This document shows, piece by piece, positions 52,797 to 61,079 of a DNA stretch of 64,000 nt. This DNA comes from Oscillibacter valericigenes Sjm18-20 (GTDB lineage: Bacteria > Bacillota > Clostridia > Oscillospirales > Oscillospiraceae). The position numbers and the translations under genes were made by a program. Under the pieces are notes generated by a model. It did not search any database, was not told the origin of the DNA, and saw only the letters and a program-made list of their open reading frames with translations. The DNA lies in NCBI GenBank assembly GCA_000283575.1, contig AP012044.1, forward strand, positions 2,418,001-2,482,000. Reading direction: 5' to 3'. Numbering within the stretch: position 1 is the first letter of the stretch; each line of letters starts with the position of its first letter.

Positions 52797-54863
52797 TCAT
52801 CCGTCGGACGTCTCCGACGGGACCAGCCTTATTTTAAGATTTTGCAGGCAGGGAATCGTACACGGCGGCAAGCGGATTTCCCCCGATGAATTTTGATAGC
52901 ACCCCGGACCCGGTGCCCGCAGGTCCACCTGCACAACGCGGAGAACGCCCGGAATGGCCTGAAGATGGACCGCCAGTTCGCTTGGAAGAATGGTTCCGCC
53001 GATGCCGACACCTTCTGAGGAGAGATACCGCTCCGTCACGCCGCGAATCGTGGACTCCGTGACCATCTCCTGCGCGGTGAGCCGTATGGAAATCTGCACG
53101 TTCTGATAGGCCGGCGGCACCGCACGCACGCGGGTGCACACGGGCCGGAAGCGCTCCAGCCGCTCCTGCACCGATGTCAGGAACCGTCCGTCCGGCGTCG
53201 GCTTCGGATTTTCAGACGCGGGAGCGACCACCACGGTCACCGTTGGCGTCCGGCTGACGCCGGTCGGTTCACCCGGGTCGTACCCGGGTAGCACCTTCAC
53301 CTCACCCACCCGCAGACCCGGCGTCGTCATAGCCAAATGCTTATAGTCCGCCGCGGACGCGCATTTTTGCGTTTCCTCCAGCATTTCTAAAAGTCGCATG
53401 GACGCCTCTCCCGCGCTCTCCCGTTCCGCACCGCCCGCAGCACCTTCGTTGCGGACGGCAGTGCCGTCATCTGTAAAGCGCATCTGTGTGCCGGCCGGGA
53501 TGTTTCCGCCGCCGCACAGGGACACCGTCATTCCGGTGATCAGCACCGCGCCCTCCCCCGCCTGAAGCAGCGCGCCATGTTCGCCGTCGCCGAAGGTGAT
53601 CGTCTCATGCAACGAATCGTAAGTAAACACCCGGTCTCTGGGGGAGCAGGCATAAAAATCATCCACGCAGCGCCAGGTCATCGGGCGAATCTTCCCATCT
53701 GTATCCAATGACTGGCACAAAAGCGTAAACTTCTCCGTCAGGATTTCCCGGCCGTTCAAGTTCAGGAAGAACGTCTCACTGGGCAGGCCGCGGGCGTCAA
53801 AAATTAAATCTCCGCAGTGCTCCGGGTCCAGACAGACGATCAGCGCGTTCGCTTCGCCGTCTTGCTCCGTCCCGGTCGTGTTTAGGGTAACGCTCCGGCC
53901 GTTGGGCAGGAGAGCGGCGTCATATTCGGCGGTCTGCTCCCATGCCCCGTTCCGGCGCAAAAAAACCGCCAGCTCCGCTTTCCGGCTCATTGCGTCATCC
54001 AGACGGACGGTCCAAGCCGGTTCCTCATGCGTAGAAAAGAGGTGGCTGTGCACACGCGTCTCCCGTTGGACGGCCTGCCAGCGCGAAGCAGAAATGCCGG
54101 ATAGCCGAACGGTTTCCTCACAGCCCGCGTCTGTCTGCCGCACGCTCAGCCAGTACAGGCCGTCGGCTCCGGGGCACCAGTTCTTGGGTACGGGAAGTGT
54201 GAGATAACCGCTCTGACTCATGGCATGCGTCTCATCCCACAGCGGAACAACCGGTCCCGCGCCCTCCATTTCCCATACCAATATGCGCGGCTTCTGATCG
54301 TCCCGGTCGAACGGATTCCTTGCAGCTCCCCCGGGCGATTCCACCCGAAACCAGAGCCGCAGACGGTCGCTGCCGGGGGCGGAAATGCCGATGCGAAGTG
54401 CGGTGTCGGGCCGTCCACCGAAACGGAACGGCTGAAAGGTCATTCGGCCTGAGCGCAGCATTTCCAACAGCTCTGTTCCGTCCGCCCGGACATGCTCAAT
54501 GCGGGGCAATCGCTCCGGTACCGGCTGCGTCAGTTCAAATGGGATACCCTCCGGAGTCACCAGCCGGGACAGGGCCGGGCGGGCCGGACCGTCGTCCGGC
54601 AGATACACCGCGCAATCGGCGGCAGCAGCCGGACGGCGCCGGATACCGGCCAGTTTCAGCAGTTTTCCTCGCAGTGCCTCGGTAAACTGATTGAGCTGAT
54701 ATTGCTGCATCTCCTTGTACCACGCCATCAGTTCCAGAACCGTTACACCCGGGTCATGTGCATTATGGTCAGTCCATGCAGGACAAATCCAGGGGAGCCG
54801 GCTCTTGGTGGTCTCCATAATGGACTCATAGGTCTGATCGTCCAGATTCCGCTTGTTAAGCAT
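52797..54863 (-). CDS. Baseplate J-like protein (Afp12-like)
   Basis: The 688-residue protein starts MLNKRNLDDQTYESIMETTK and WTDHNAHDPGVTVLELMAWY, the usual entry to eCIS baseplate assembly proteins. The C-terminal half carries the Baseplate_J core: VFTYDSLHETITFGDGEHGA, GLRVGEVKVLPGYDPGEP, and TPTVTVVVAPASENPKP. It forms part of the hexagonal baseplate that switches on sheath contraction. AAAGGAG precedes the ATG. A 134-base gap separates it from the upstream J protein gene, the longest gap in this stretch. Confidence 0.9.
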   Translation of the reverse strand: MLNKRNLDDQTYESIMETTKSRLPWICPAWTDHNAHDPGVTVLELMAWYKEMQQYQLNQFTEALRGKLLKLAGIRRRPAAAADCAVYLPDDGPARPALSRLVTPEGIPFELTQPVPERLPRIEHVRADGTELLEMLRSGRMTFQPFRFGGRPDTALRIGISAPGSDRLRLWFRVESPGGAARNPFDRDDQKPRILVWEMEGAGPVVPLWDETHAMSQSGYLTLPVPKNWCPGADGLYWLSVRQTDAGCEETVRLSGISASRWQAVQRETRVHSHLFSTHEEPAWTVRLDDAMSRKAELAVFLRRNGAWEQTAEYDAALLPNGRSVTLNTTGTEQDGEANALIVCLDPEHCGDLIFDARGLPSETFFLNLNGREILTEKFTLLCQSLDTDGKIRPMTWRCVDDFYACSPRDRVFTYDSLHETITFGDGEHGALLQAGEGAVLITGMTVSLCGGGNIPAGTQMRFTDDGTAVRNEGAAGGAERESAGEASMRLLEMLEETQKCASAADYKHLAMTTPGLRVGEVKVLPGYDPGEPTGVSRTPTVTVVVAPASENPKPTPDGRFLTSVQERLERFRPVCTRVRAVPPAYQNVQISIRLTAQEMVTESTIRGVTERYLSSEGVGIGGTILPSELAVHLQAIPGVLRVVQVDLRAPGPGCYQNSSGEIRLPPCTIPCLQNLKIRLVPSETSDG

Positions 54864-54997
54864 CCCGTCTCTCCTTTCCGCATTGTACGCCTTACACCGT
54901 ATCTGAATAAATTGTGAACGGTTTTATTCGGAAAACGGCGCTCAGATGGTCAAAAGGAACTCACCGTATGCGCCGCCTCAAAAATCATACCGCTATT

Positions 54998-57922
54998 TCA
55001 GCATACCCGAATCAGATGTTCGCCGCTGCGCACGGTGGCGTATGGAATCGTTTTGTCGTGCTCCAGAGGCACACAGCGGGTCGCACCGTCCTCATCGTAT
55101 ACACCCTCCACCAAAATCTTGCGGGTCAGTCGCACATTTGGCGTGTCGCGCACTGTCTGCCAGAGCTGTCCGATCCGGAGCTGGTCACCGATGCCCCGGC
55201 TGCGCCAGCGGCGGTCGATCAGTTCCGTAAGCCGGTCCACAAGATTCCGCTGCGTCGCGGCGGCCTCGTCCGGATTTTCGACTTCGACGGTGATCTGCGT
55301 GTTTACCGTCAGCACAGCGGACGGAATCACATGAAGTCCGCCGGAAAACTTCAGCGTACAACTGCACCGGGCTTCCAGATACTCCTGAATCCGATCGCAC
55401 AGATCCAGCGCAGCGCGGCCGGTATCTGCCTCTGGATTCTCCACGACGACTGTCACGTTTCCGGGCGCCTTCCGGTTTTTTTCATCGCGTCCTGCAAAGC
55501 ACCTCACGTGCTGTGCCTGCGGAAACTGCTCGAGTACCATCTCTTCAAAGTCCCTGATGCCCAGAGCGCGGTACCGGTGCCGCAGCCGCTTGTTGCCAAG
55601 TTCCTTTGTCTTTTCCGGAGAAAAACGGTCGGTGCCGCCGCTCATCGGAGTCAGATTGGCCACGGAGCTGATAAAGGGAAGCGCGCCGATCAGTTCCGTC
55701 ACGGCGCCCTCGGGCCGGTTTCCGCGTTTCCCTCCGCCGTTGGCATAGGTGACGCGGATATTCGCCTCGCCTTTTGGCGGAACGCGGCCGTGAAGCCCGT
55801 CTCCGAAGGTGACGGTTCCTGCGTAAGGATCCATGAGATAACCGCGCCGGCCTCCGTCCGCCAGTTCCAGATGGGAAAGTCTCTCCCACAAAACCCAGCA
55901 GTGGGTCATAAGGCCGTCCTCCCGTTCCAGTCGTATGCGCTCCGGACACTCCTTTTTCAAAGCCTCCGCCTCGGCCACCGTCAGGCCGTTTACCTCATCC
56001 ACCCAGACCTGGCAACCCAACGCAGGCGTTTCCAGCAGCGTCAAGATCTTGCCGGCCTCATAGGTATCGGTATCGAACCACTGCTCCTCCGTTTTTCGTC
56101 TCTGAACCGCCAGAACAGTATTGAGGCGCACGCCGCTCACCAGCGGGTAGCCTCCGGAATTTTCGAGATAAGAGCTGCGGATGATCCGCAGCCAGTAACC
56201 GTCGCAGCCGAAAAAACGCGCCTGAGGCAGGAGAGTGGGCAGATACAGCAGCGCAAGGCCGGTATGCAGGAGGTTGCGCGTAAAATCAACACTGCGCACC
56301 TTCTCAAAGCGTTTTCCGGTCCATGCCTCAAAGGCGAGCTTATCGGACAGCGCCGCGCGGCCCGATATCTCAAAAAGCAGGGACAGAGGCATGGCGTTCG
56401 GGGATCGGTCAAAGCACAGATAGACGGCTGCGGGCTCCTCCGGCAGGGAGGTCAGCGCCGGAAACCGCAGTGTGCTCACGTCCGCTGCGTCGCGCATCCA
56501 CACCGTATCGCCGTTGTTTTCCGACCGGTAGCGGTCGGCGGGCCGCCCTGCGGGATACTGCCAGAAGCACTCCGCCAGCTGAATGAAGGGCACGATCCAG
56601 CGCGGCGTGAGGGAAAACTCGTTTTCCACATGGACGACCCGCGCCCGGATAAAAAAGCCCTCCTCCGCGTTCACCTCGACGGGACAGATGTCCTCCGGTA
56701 CGGTAAAAAGTGTCTCCGCCGCATCGGTCTCCTTGCAGGAAAAGGGGTTCCTGCTGCCGCTCACCGGAAGGCGCGTCCAGCCCGTGCCGTTAAAATATTC
56801 CCATGCGACTTCATCTACAAATACGTCGTCAGGCTTGACCGTCACGGCATTCTGCTTATCGATGATGCGCTGGTTGAACTGGTACTGGGGCGAATTCTGC
56901 GCGTAATCCGTGACGATAGGCGTGATCGTGAGGCGCAGGTTGACCCGGGCTCCGCACTTGCAAAACGCCCGGTCGAACCGAAGGTAAAACAGGCTGTATG
57001 GCGTCGGGCGACGTCCAAAGCAGTATCCGCCGCCCTCTTCCGGGAGAATCGGCGTGTCGCCGCTTGCCATCTGCTCCACGGGCAGCAGGCCGGCGGGCGT
57101 GCTGCGCAGCCGGATGCCGTCAAGTAAAACGTTCCCCGCCAAAGCTCCGGCGCAAGTGCAGGTGAGAAAGCGGTTTCCCTCGTCATCCGCCTCCAGCGCT
57201 CCGGTGGCGGTCTTCTCCAAAATAAGGCATGCGCCTTCCAGCCGAACGTTGTCGAAGACCTGTTCGGAACCGCCGCAACGATAGCTCCAGCGCATTTTCT
57301 CCGGGTCCGCAAGCGCCTTTGCAGTTTCCGCCGCGGCAAAACTGCTTTCTCCGCGCACCTCCACCTCTACAGTGCAGGGGCCGGAGAGATTCAGCACCTC
57401 GTTTTGGGAGACGGAAAACCGGTGGCACTGGAGATTTTCACCGTCTACAGAGGTAAAGAAGCGCTGCGGACATTTCCATTTCAGTTCCTGTATTACGCCC
57501 CCGCGGGGATCGGAGTAGAACAGGTGCTCCAGCCGGGCCGACGTGGATTCGATGCGCCGCTCGGTCTCGTAGATGATGTTTTCGCCCGCCTCGTCCGCGG
57601 TAAACACCTGCGTACCGGCTGGAACGGGGACCGCCTTTTCCACGGTGTCATGGGCGTTGAACTGCAGCAGGCCGGACGATGGGACGGGGTCGGGCTCCAG
57701 TACGCCGACAAGCTCCAAAAATTCCAGGTACAGCTTCTCCGGAACGGCGTTGAACCGGTCCACCGTCTGGTAAAACATCTCGCCGAACAGCCGGGCGATC
57801 GCGGCCCCCGGATCATCCGCCGTCCCCTCATAACGCCACTCCGGCGTATACTGCCGGGCGTGGGTGGCCACCTGCGCCATGATCTCCTCCAGCCCTCTCG
57901 GGTCCAGAATCGGCGCGTTCAT
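54998..57922 (-). CDS. Large baseplate J-like protein (Afp11-like)
   Basis: The 974 residues begin MNAPILDPRGLEEIMAQVAT and GTADDPGAAIARLFGEMFYQ. The J domain is at about 720-960: GTVTFGDGLHGRVPPKGEAN, YRALGIRDFEEMVLEQFPQA, and NVTVVVENPEADTGRA. It is larger than its partner, as is normal for the inner wedge protein. The start overlaps the gp25 stop by four bases (ATGA). Confidence 0.92.
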   Translation of the reverse strand: MNAPILDPRGLEEIMAQVATHARQYTPEWRYEGTADDPGAAIARLFGEMFYQTVDRFNAVPEKLYLEFLELVGVLEPDPVPSSGLLQFNAHDTVEKAVPVPAGTQVFTADEAGENIIYETERRIESTSARLEHLFYSDPRGGVIQELKWKCPQRFFTSVDGENLQCHRFSVSQNEVLNLSGPCTVEVEVRGESSFAAAETAKALADPEKMRWSYRCGGSEQVFDNVRLEGACLILEKTATGALEADDEGNRFLTCTCAGALAGNVLLDGIRLRSTPAGLLPVEQMASGDTPILPEEGGGYCFGRRPTPYSLFYLRFDRAFCKCGARVNLRLTITPIVTDYAQNSPQYQFNQRIIDKQNAVTVKPDDVFVDEVAWEYFNGTGWTRLPVSGSRNPFSCKETDAAETLFTVPEDICPVEVNAEEGFFIRARVVHVENEFSLTPRWIVPFIQLAECFWQYPAGRPADRYRSENNGDTVWMRDAADVSTLRFPALTSLPEEPAAVYLCFDRSPNAMPLSLLFEISGRAALSDKLAFEAWTGKRFEKVRSVDFTRNLLHTGLALLYLPTLLPQARFFGCDGYWLRIIRSSYLENSGGYPLVSGVRLNTVLAVQRRKTEEQWFDTDTYEAGKILTLLETPALGCQVWVDEVNGLTVAEAEALKKECPERIRLEREDGLMTHCWVLWERLSHLELADGGRRGYLMDPYAGTVTFGDGLHGRVPPKGEANIRVTYANGGGKRGNRPEGAVTELIGALPFISSVANLTPMSGGTDRFSPEKTKELGNKRLRHRYRALGIRDFEEMVLEQFPQAQHVRCFAGRDEKNRKAPGNVTVVVENPEADTGRAALDLCDRIQEYLEARCSCTLKFSGGLHVIPSAVLTVNTQITVEVENPDEAAATQRNLVDRLTELIDRRWRSRGIGDQLRIGQLWQTVRDTPNVRLTRKILVEGVYDEDGATRCVPLEHDKTIPYATVRSGEHLIRVC

Positions 57923-58338
57923 ACGGCTCCGCCCCCTTCCGAGCCCTCGGTGAGGTAAAACGGATAGACGTGGTTATAGCGGTTGTTGGTATCCCGCACG
58001 GTATAGGACACCTGGATGGTCAGCGCGCCCTCCTGCTGCTCAGATTCCTGATACTCCACCTGAATATCGGTGATTCGCGGCTCCTGGTTTTCCAGTTGGC
58101 GGGCAATGTCATAGCTGATTCCCTGCGCCGCGGAGGATGACATGGGGGAGAAGGCATACTCCATGACATTGGAACCGAACTCGGGCCGCATGACCCGTTC
58201 GCCCTGCGAGGTACGCAGGATGATGCCGATGGCCTCGCGGATATCCTCCTCCGCGCTCACCATGGCCAGCCGTCCCGTGCCGGCGTCCACCTGAAGCGGG
58301 AATTTCACTCCCCGGCCAAGGAATTCGCGTCCATTCAT
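57919..58338 (-). CDS. GPW/gp25-like baseplate protein (Afp9-like)
   Basis: The 139 residues are gp25-like: GRGVKFPLQVDAGTGRLAMV, AEEDIREAIGIILRTSQGER and the hallmark MRPEFGSNVMEYAFSP. This conserved protein links the sheath to the baseplate in contractile systems. The stop overlaps the next start by four bases. Confidence 0.95.
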   Translation of the reverse strand: MNGREFLGRGVKFPLQVDAGTGRLAMVSAEEDIREAIGIILRTSQGERVMRPEFGSNVMEYAFSPMSSSAAQGISYDIARQLENQEPRITDIQVEYQESEQQEGALTIQVSYTVRDTNNRYNHVYPFYLTEGSEGGGAV

Positions 58339-58360
58339 CGTCTGCCTCCTGTCTGTTGGC

Positions 58361-59128
58361 TCAGTTGATCTTTACTATGGCTCCCTTGACCTGAAGCGGT
58401 CCGGAAGCCTGCACGTTCATGGTGCTGTCCGCCTTGATCTCCGCCGCCGCGCCCTGCAAGGAGAGTTTGGCGCTGGCTTTTCCCTCTATGGTTGCGGCAG
58501 TGAGACTCACCTTGTTCTGTGCCTTTTCCGTAATCTGCCCTGCGGACTGCAGCGTCACTTCCGTCTTTCCGGCGCAGAGCGTCAGCTCCGTCTTGGCGGA
58601 TAACGTGATCTTTCCCTTTTCAAAATCCATCGTCAGCTTGTTTTCGCCGCTCTTGTCAGAGAAAGTGGCGTTCTTTTTTTCGTCGTCGATCACCAGTTTT
58701 GATCCGGCCGGCGTTGTAAGCGAGAGCTTCTCCTTTTTCGGTTCATCGTAAAATAGAAGTTCCGACCCGCCCGGCGTCTTGATGGAGAAGTTGTATACCT
58801 TGCCGTCCGCCGGGATGGTATAGGGTGGCGGGACCTGCGTATTCCAGACTGCGCCCAGCACGACGGGGCGCCCGCCGCCGAGGTATCCGAGCACAACAAG
58901 ATCGTTGACATTTGGGAAAAAGAACTGTCCGCATTTCTTCCCCCCCAGCGGCGCCATCACATAGCACCAGTCGGTCTCTTCCTTTTTTTCATTCTCAACG
59001 GGCATACACTTGACGCGGTTGAAGTGCTTATCATCGCTGACATTTGTCACAACCGCCAGCCGCAGTCCCATCTGCCGGCTCAGATTTGAGGGCTCCCCGC
59101 CCTCCCCGAGGATCTGTGCAATACTCAT
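58361..59128 (-). CDS. Central spike protein (gp5/VgrG C-half-like)
   Basis: The 255-residue protein starts with an OB-fold (RLAVVTNVSDDKHFNRVKCM, FPNVNDLVVLGYLGGGRPVV) and continues as a beta-helix with short repeats (SLTTPAGSKLVIDDEKK, TLCAGKTEVTLQSAGQITE). This is the spike half of VgrG/gp5 without the lysozyme domain. In Afp and PVC this part is fused to the hub in one Afp8 polypeptide; here it is a separate gene that overlaps the hub gene by four bases. Confidence 0.92.
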   Translation of the reverse strand: MSIAQILGEGGEPSNLSRQMGLRLAVVTNVSDDKHFNRVKCMPVENEKKEETDWCYVMAPLGGKKCGQFFFPNVNDLVVLGYLGGGRPVVLGAVWNTQVPPPYTIPADGKVYNFSIKTPGGSELLFYDEPKKEKLSLTTPAGSKLVIDDEKKNATFSDKSGENKLTMDFEKGKITLSAKTELTLCAGKTEVTLQSAGQITEKAQNKVSLTAATIEGKASAKLSLQGAAAEIKADSTMNVQASGPLQVKGAIVKIN

Positions 59129-60231
59129 TCGGTCTTCGCCCCCTTCACTTCAAATCGAGTAAAGTACCCTTCCATGGTAAAGTTGTGGGTCACCTTGCTC
59201 AAAAAATAAACACCCTCCGACTCGCTCTCCAGCCCGTCGATGGTGATAAACCGGCCCGGAATCAGCTCCGGAATGCCGACGCACATGCCCTCACCGGAAA
59301 CCAGATTCATGGCCAGCCCGTCCAGTCTGGCCTGCGCAAGGCGTTTGCATTCCTCCTTGGTCTTCGCAAACTCGCTGTACTCCCGCAACACCGCCTTTTT
59401 AAGGCTTGGGACGAGTTGCCCGGCGCTTTTCCCCTTTCCGCCGGTCTTGACCGCACTGGCCATGCCCTGAATAAATTTTTCGTTGACATCCCGGCCCCAG
59501 ACCACCACCTTGCCCACCTGTCCTTTAAGGGAAACCCTCTTGTGAAAGCTCAGCAGGTTCTTTCCAACCGTAAGCTTCAGGATGGACTCGGATTTCTTCC
59601 ACAGCGCATCGAACACCAGCTCCCCGTTCACGCCCATCAGAACCATGCCATATCGCCGCGCCAGCAGCTGCAAAAACTGAAAGTCGTCCATACGCTCCTT
59701 GACCAGCGGGGTCTCAAACTCCTGCAGCGCGCTGACGGAGTCCACCGTGTACTTCTTCGCAAAATCCGCCGCCACGCTCTTTTTCAAGATGTCTGCGATG
59801 ATCTCTTTGCTCTTTGTCTTCCCGCCGTAGATCGGCTCGTTGCAGCTCATCAGGTAGCCGAGTCCGTCAATTCCAGAGATTAGGAGCCGGGGCGCTCCCT
59901 CACCGCTGTGCTCCATGGTGCATTCATCCACATACCCGTAAAACAGCGGATACCGTTTTACATAGCCGCCCTCGATTTTCAGTTTGGTCCCGACCTTGAC
60001 GGACTTTGCCAGCTCATTTTTCCACTCGCTCTTTTCGTAATCAAACAGACTGTCCACCACAAGCGTACAGCCGCCGGCTGCCCCATCGGCGGATAACTCC
60101 ACCTTCAGTTCCGTAATCGGGATCTTGCTGGTATCCAGCTTTTTTCCGCCCAGGGTGATCTCAACGGAGGGCGCCAAGAAATTGTCATACTTTTTCTCCA
60201 GCGTTGCAATGTCGTATTTTGCCTTATCCAC
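59125..60231 (-). CDS. Hub protein (gp27/phage late control D-like)
   Basis: The 368 residues show the gp27/GPD hub layout: FLAPSVEITLGGKKLDTSKI, VGTKLKIEGGYVKRYPLFYG, RMDDFQFLQLLARRYGMVLM and GIPELIPGRFITIDGLESES. Three copies should form the trimeric hub joining tube and spike. The GTG start follows GGGAGGGAGGG. It is the split N-half of what is one Afp8/VgrG protein elsewhere. Confidence 0.92.
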   Translation of the reverse strand: MDKAKYDIATLEKKYDNFLAPSVEITLGGKKLDTSKIPITELKVELSADGAAGGCTLVVDSLFDYEKSEWKNELAKSVKVGTKLKIEGGYVKRYPLFYGYVDECTMEHSGEGAPRLLISGIDGLGYLMSCNEPIYGGKTKSKEIIADILKKSVAADFAKKYTVDSVSALQEFETPLVKERMDDFQFLQLLARRYGMVLMGVNGELVFDALWKKSESILKLTVGKNLLSFHKRVSLKGQVGKVVVWGRDVNEKFIQGMASAVKTGGKGKSAGQLVPSLKKAVLREYSEFAKTKEECKRLAQARLDGLAMNLVSGEGMCVGIPELIPGRFITIDGLESESEGVYFLSKVTHNFTMEGYFTRFEVKGAKTE

Positions 60232-60270
60232 ACCGGTCCCTCCCTCCCTGTTTTTCGCTCTCCGGCAGTT

Positions 60271-60990
60271 CTATTTCAGCGCAGGCAGGGCAATGGTGTC
60301 GCCGCTGCGCAGCAGCCTCGGATTGGCAATGTGATTGGCCTTCGCAATCTCCCGCCACTGCCCCGCCTCGCCGTATTCCCGGCCTGCGAATCCGCTTAGC
60401 GTATCTCCCTGGTGAACGGTCCGGTATTTCGTGGTATCCGGCGACTCCAGCGATTTGGTGCCGGAATTGCTGATAAACTGCCGGAACGTGCATTCCAGCC
60501 ACGCGCGAACCGGCTTGCCTCTTTCATTAAAGCGGGTATAGGTCTGCTTGCACTGGATTAAATGCCCGGTAAAGTGCAGCGAGCCCCAGTCCAGCCGGAG
60601 CAGCGGGGGCACGTGGAGCTTTGGATCGACCTCCATCAGCTTGTAAACCTTATCCGTGTATGTTGATACATCTATGAATTTCAGCAGAGACGGCACCTTA
60701 CTGTTGGCCTCCATCTTCAGGCGATCGCCGAAAGAGCCGCCTACCTCAGCGCCAGCGTTCATACTGTCAAAAAAAAGTTCAAAGGTTAAAATCTCCGCCG
60801 ACCCGTGGGCAAACTGTGTAATGGGCATATCCATGGAAAGGCCGGCCTTGTCGGAATACTGCACCTGCCGCTGCCGGACGTACTTCTCGGGATTATATAA
60901 AACGTCAAAGCCGTCTTTTCCATCCTCCTTGGCAATATGCAGTTTTTTTAACGGAATGAGCTGATTTGGATTCGGCAGGCCGATATACAT
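60271..60990 (-). CDS. CIS tube-initiation protein with LysM (Afp7-like)
   Basis: The 239 residues comprise a CIS-tube-protein domain (FDVLYNPEKYVRQRQVQYSD, ILTFELFFDSMNAGAEVG, RAWLECTFRQFISNS) and a C-terminal LysM motif (YRTVHQGDTLSGFAGREYGE, LLRSGDTIALPALK). This is the standard Afp7/PVC7 protein between tube and hub. GGAGTG precedes the ATG at 60990. Confidence 0.92.
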   Translation of the reverse strand: MYIGLPNPNQLIPLKKLHIAKEDGKDGFDVLYNPEKYVRQRQVQYSDKAGLSMDMPITQFAHGSAEILTFELFFDSMNAGAEVGGSFGDRLKMEANSKVPSLLKFIDVSTYTDKVYKLMEVDPKLHVPPLLRLDWGSLHFTGHLIQCKQTYTRFNERGKPVRAWLECTFRQFISNSGTKSLESPDTTKYRTVHQGDTLSGFAGREYGEAGQWREIAKANHIANPRLLRSGDTIALPALK

Positions 60991-61079
60991 ATTTCCACTC
61001 CTTCATATGAAAACTCCGCTTGTTCTCAATGGAAGCCAGCCCGACCGGACCATGCTGGCTATTCGTGCTGTTGACAGTC

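Noticed and set aside
54914..57127. Plus-strand open frame of 737 codons over the large J protein
   Set aside because: Antisense shadow of a well-supported baseplate gene, with no ribosome binding site or protein motif.
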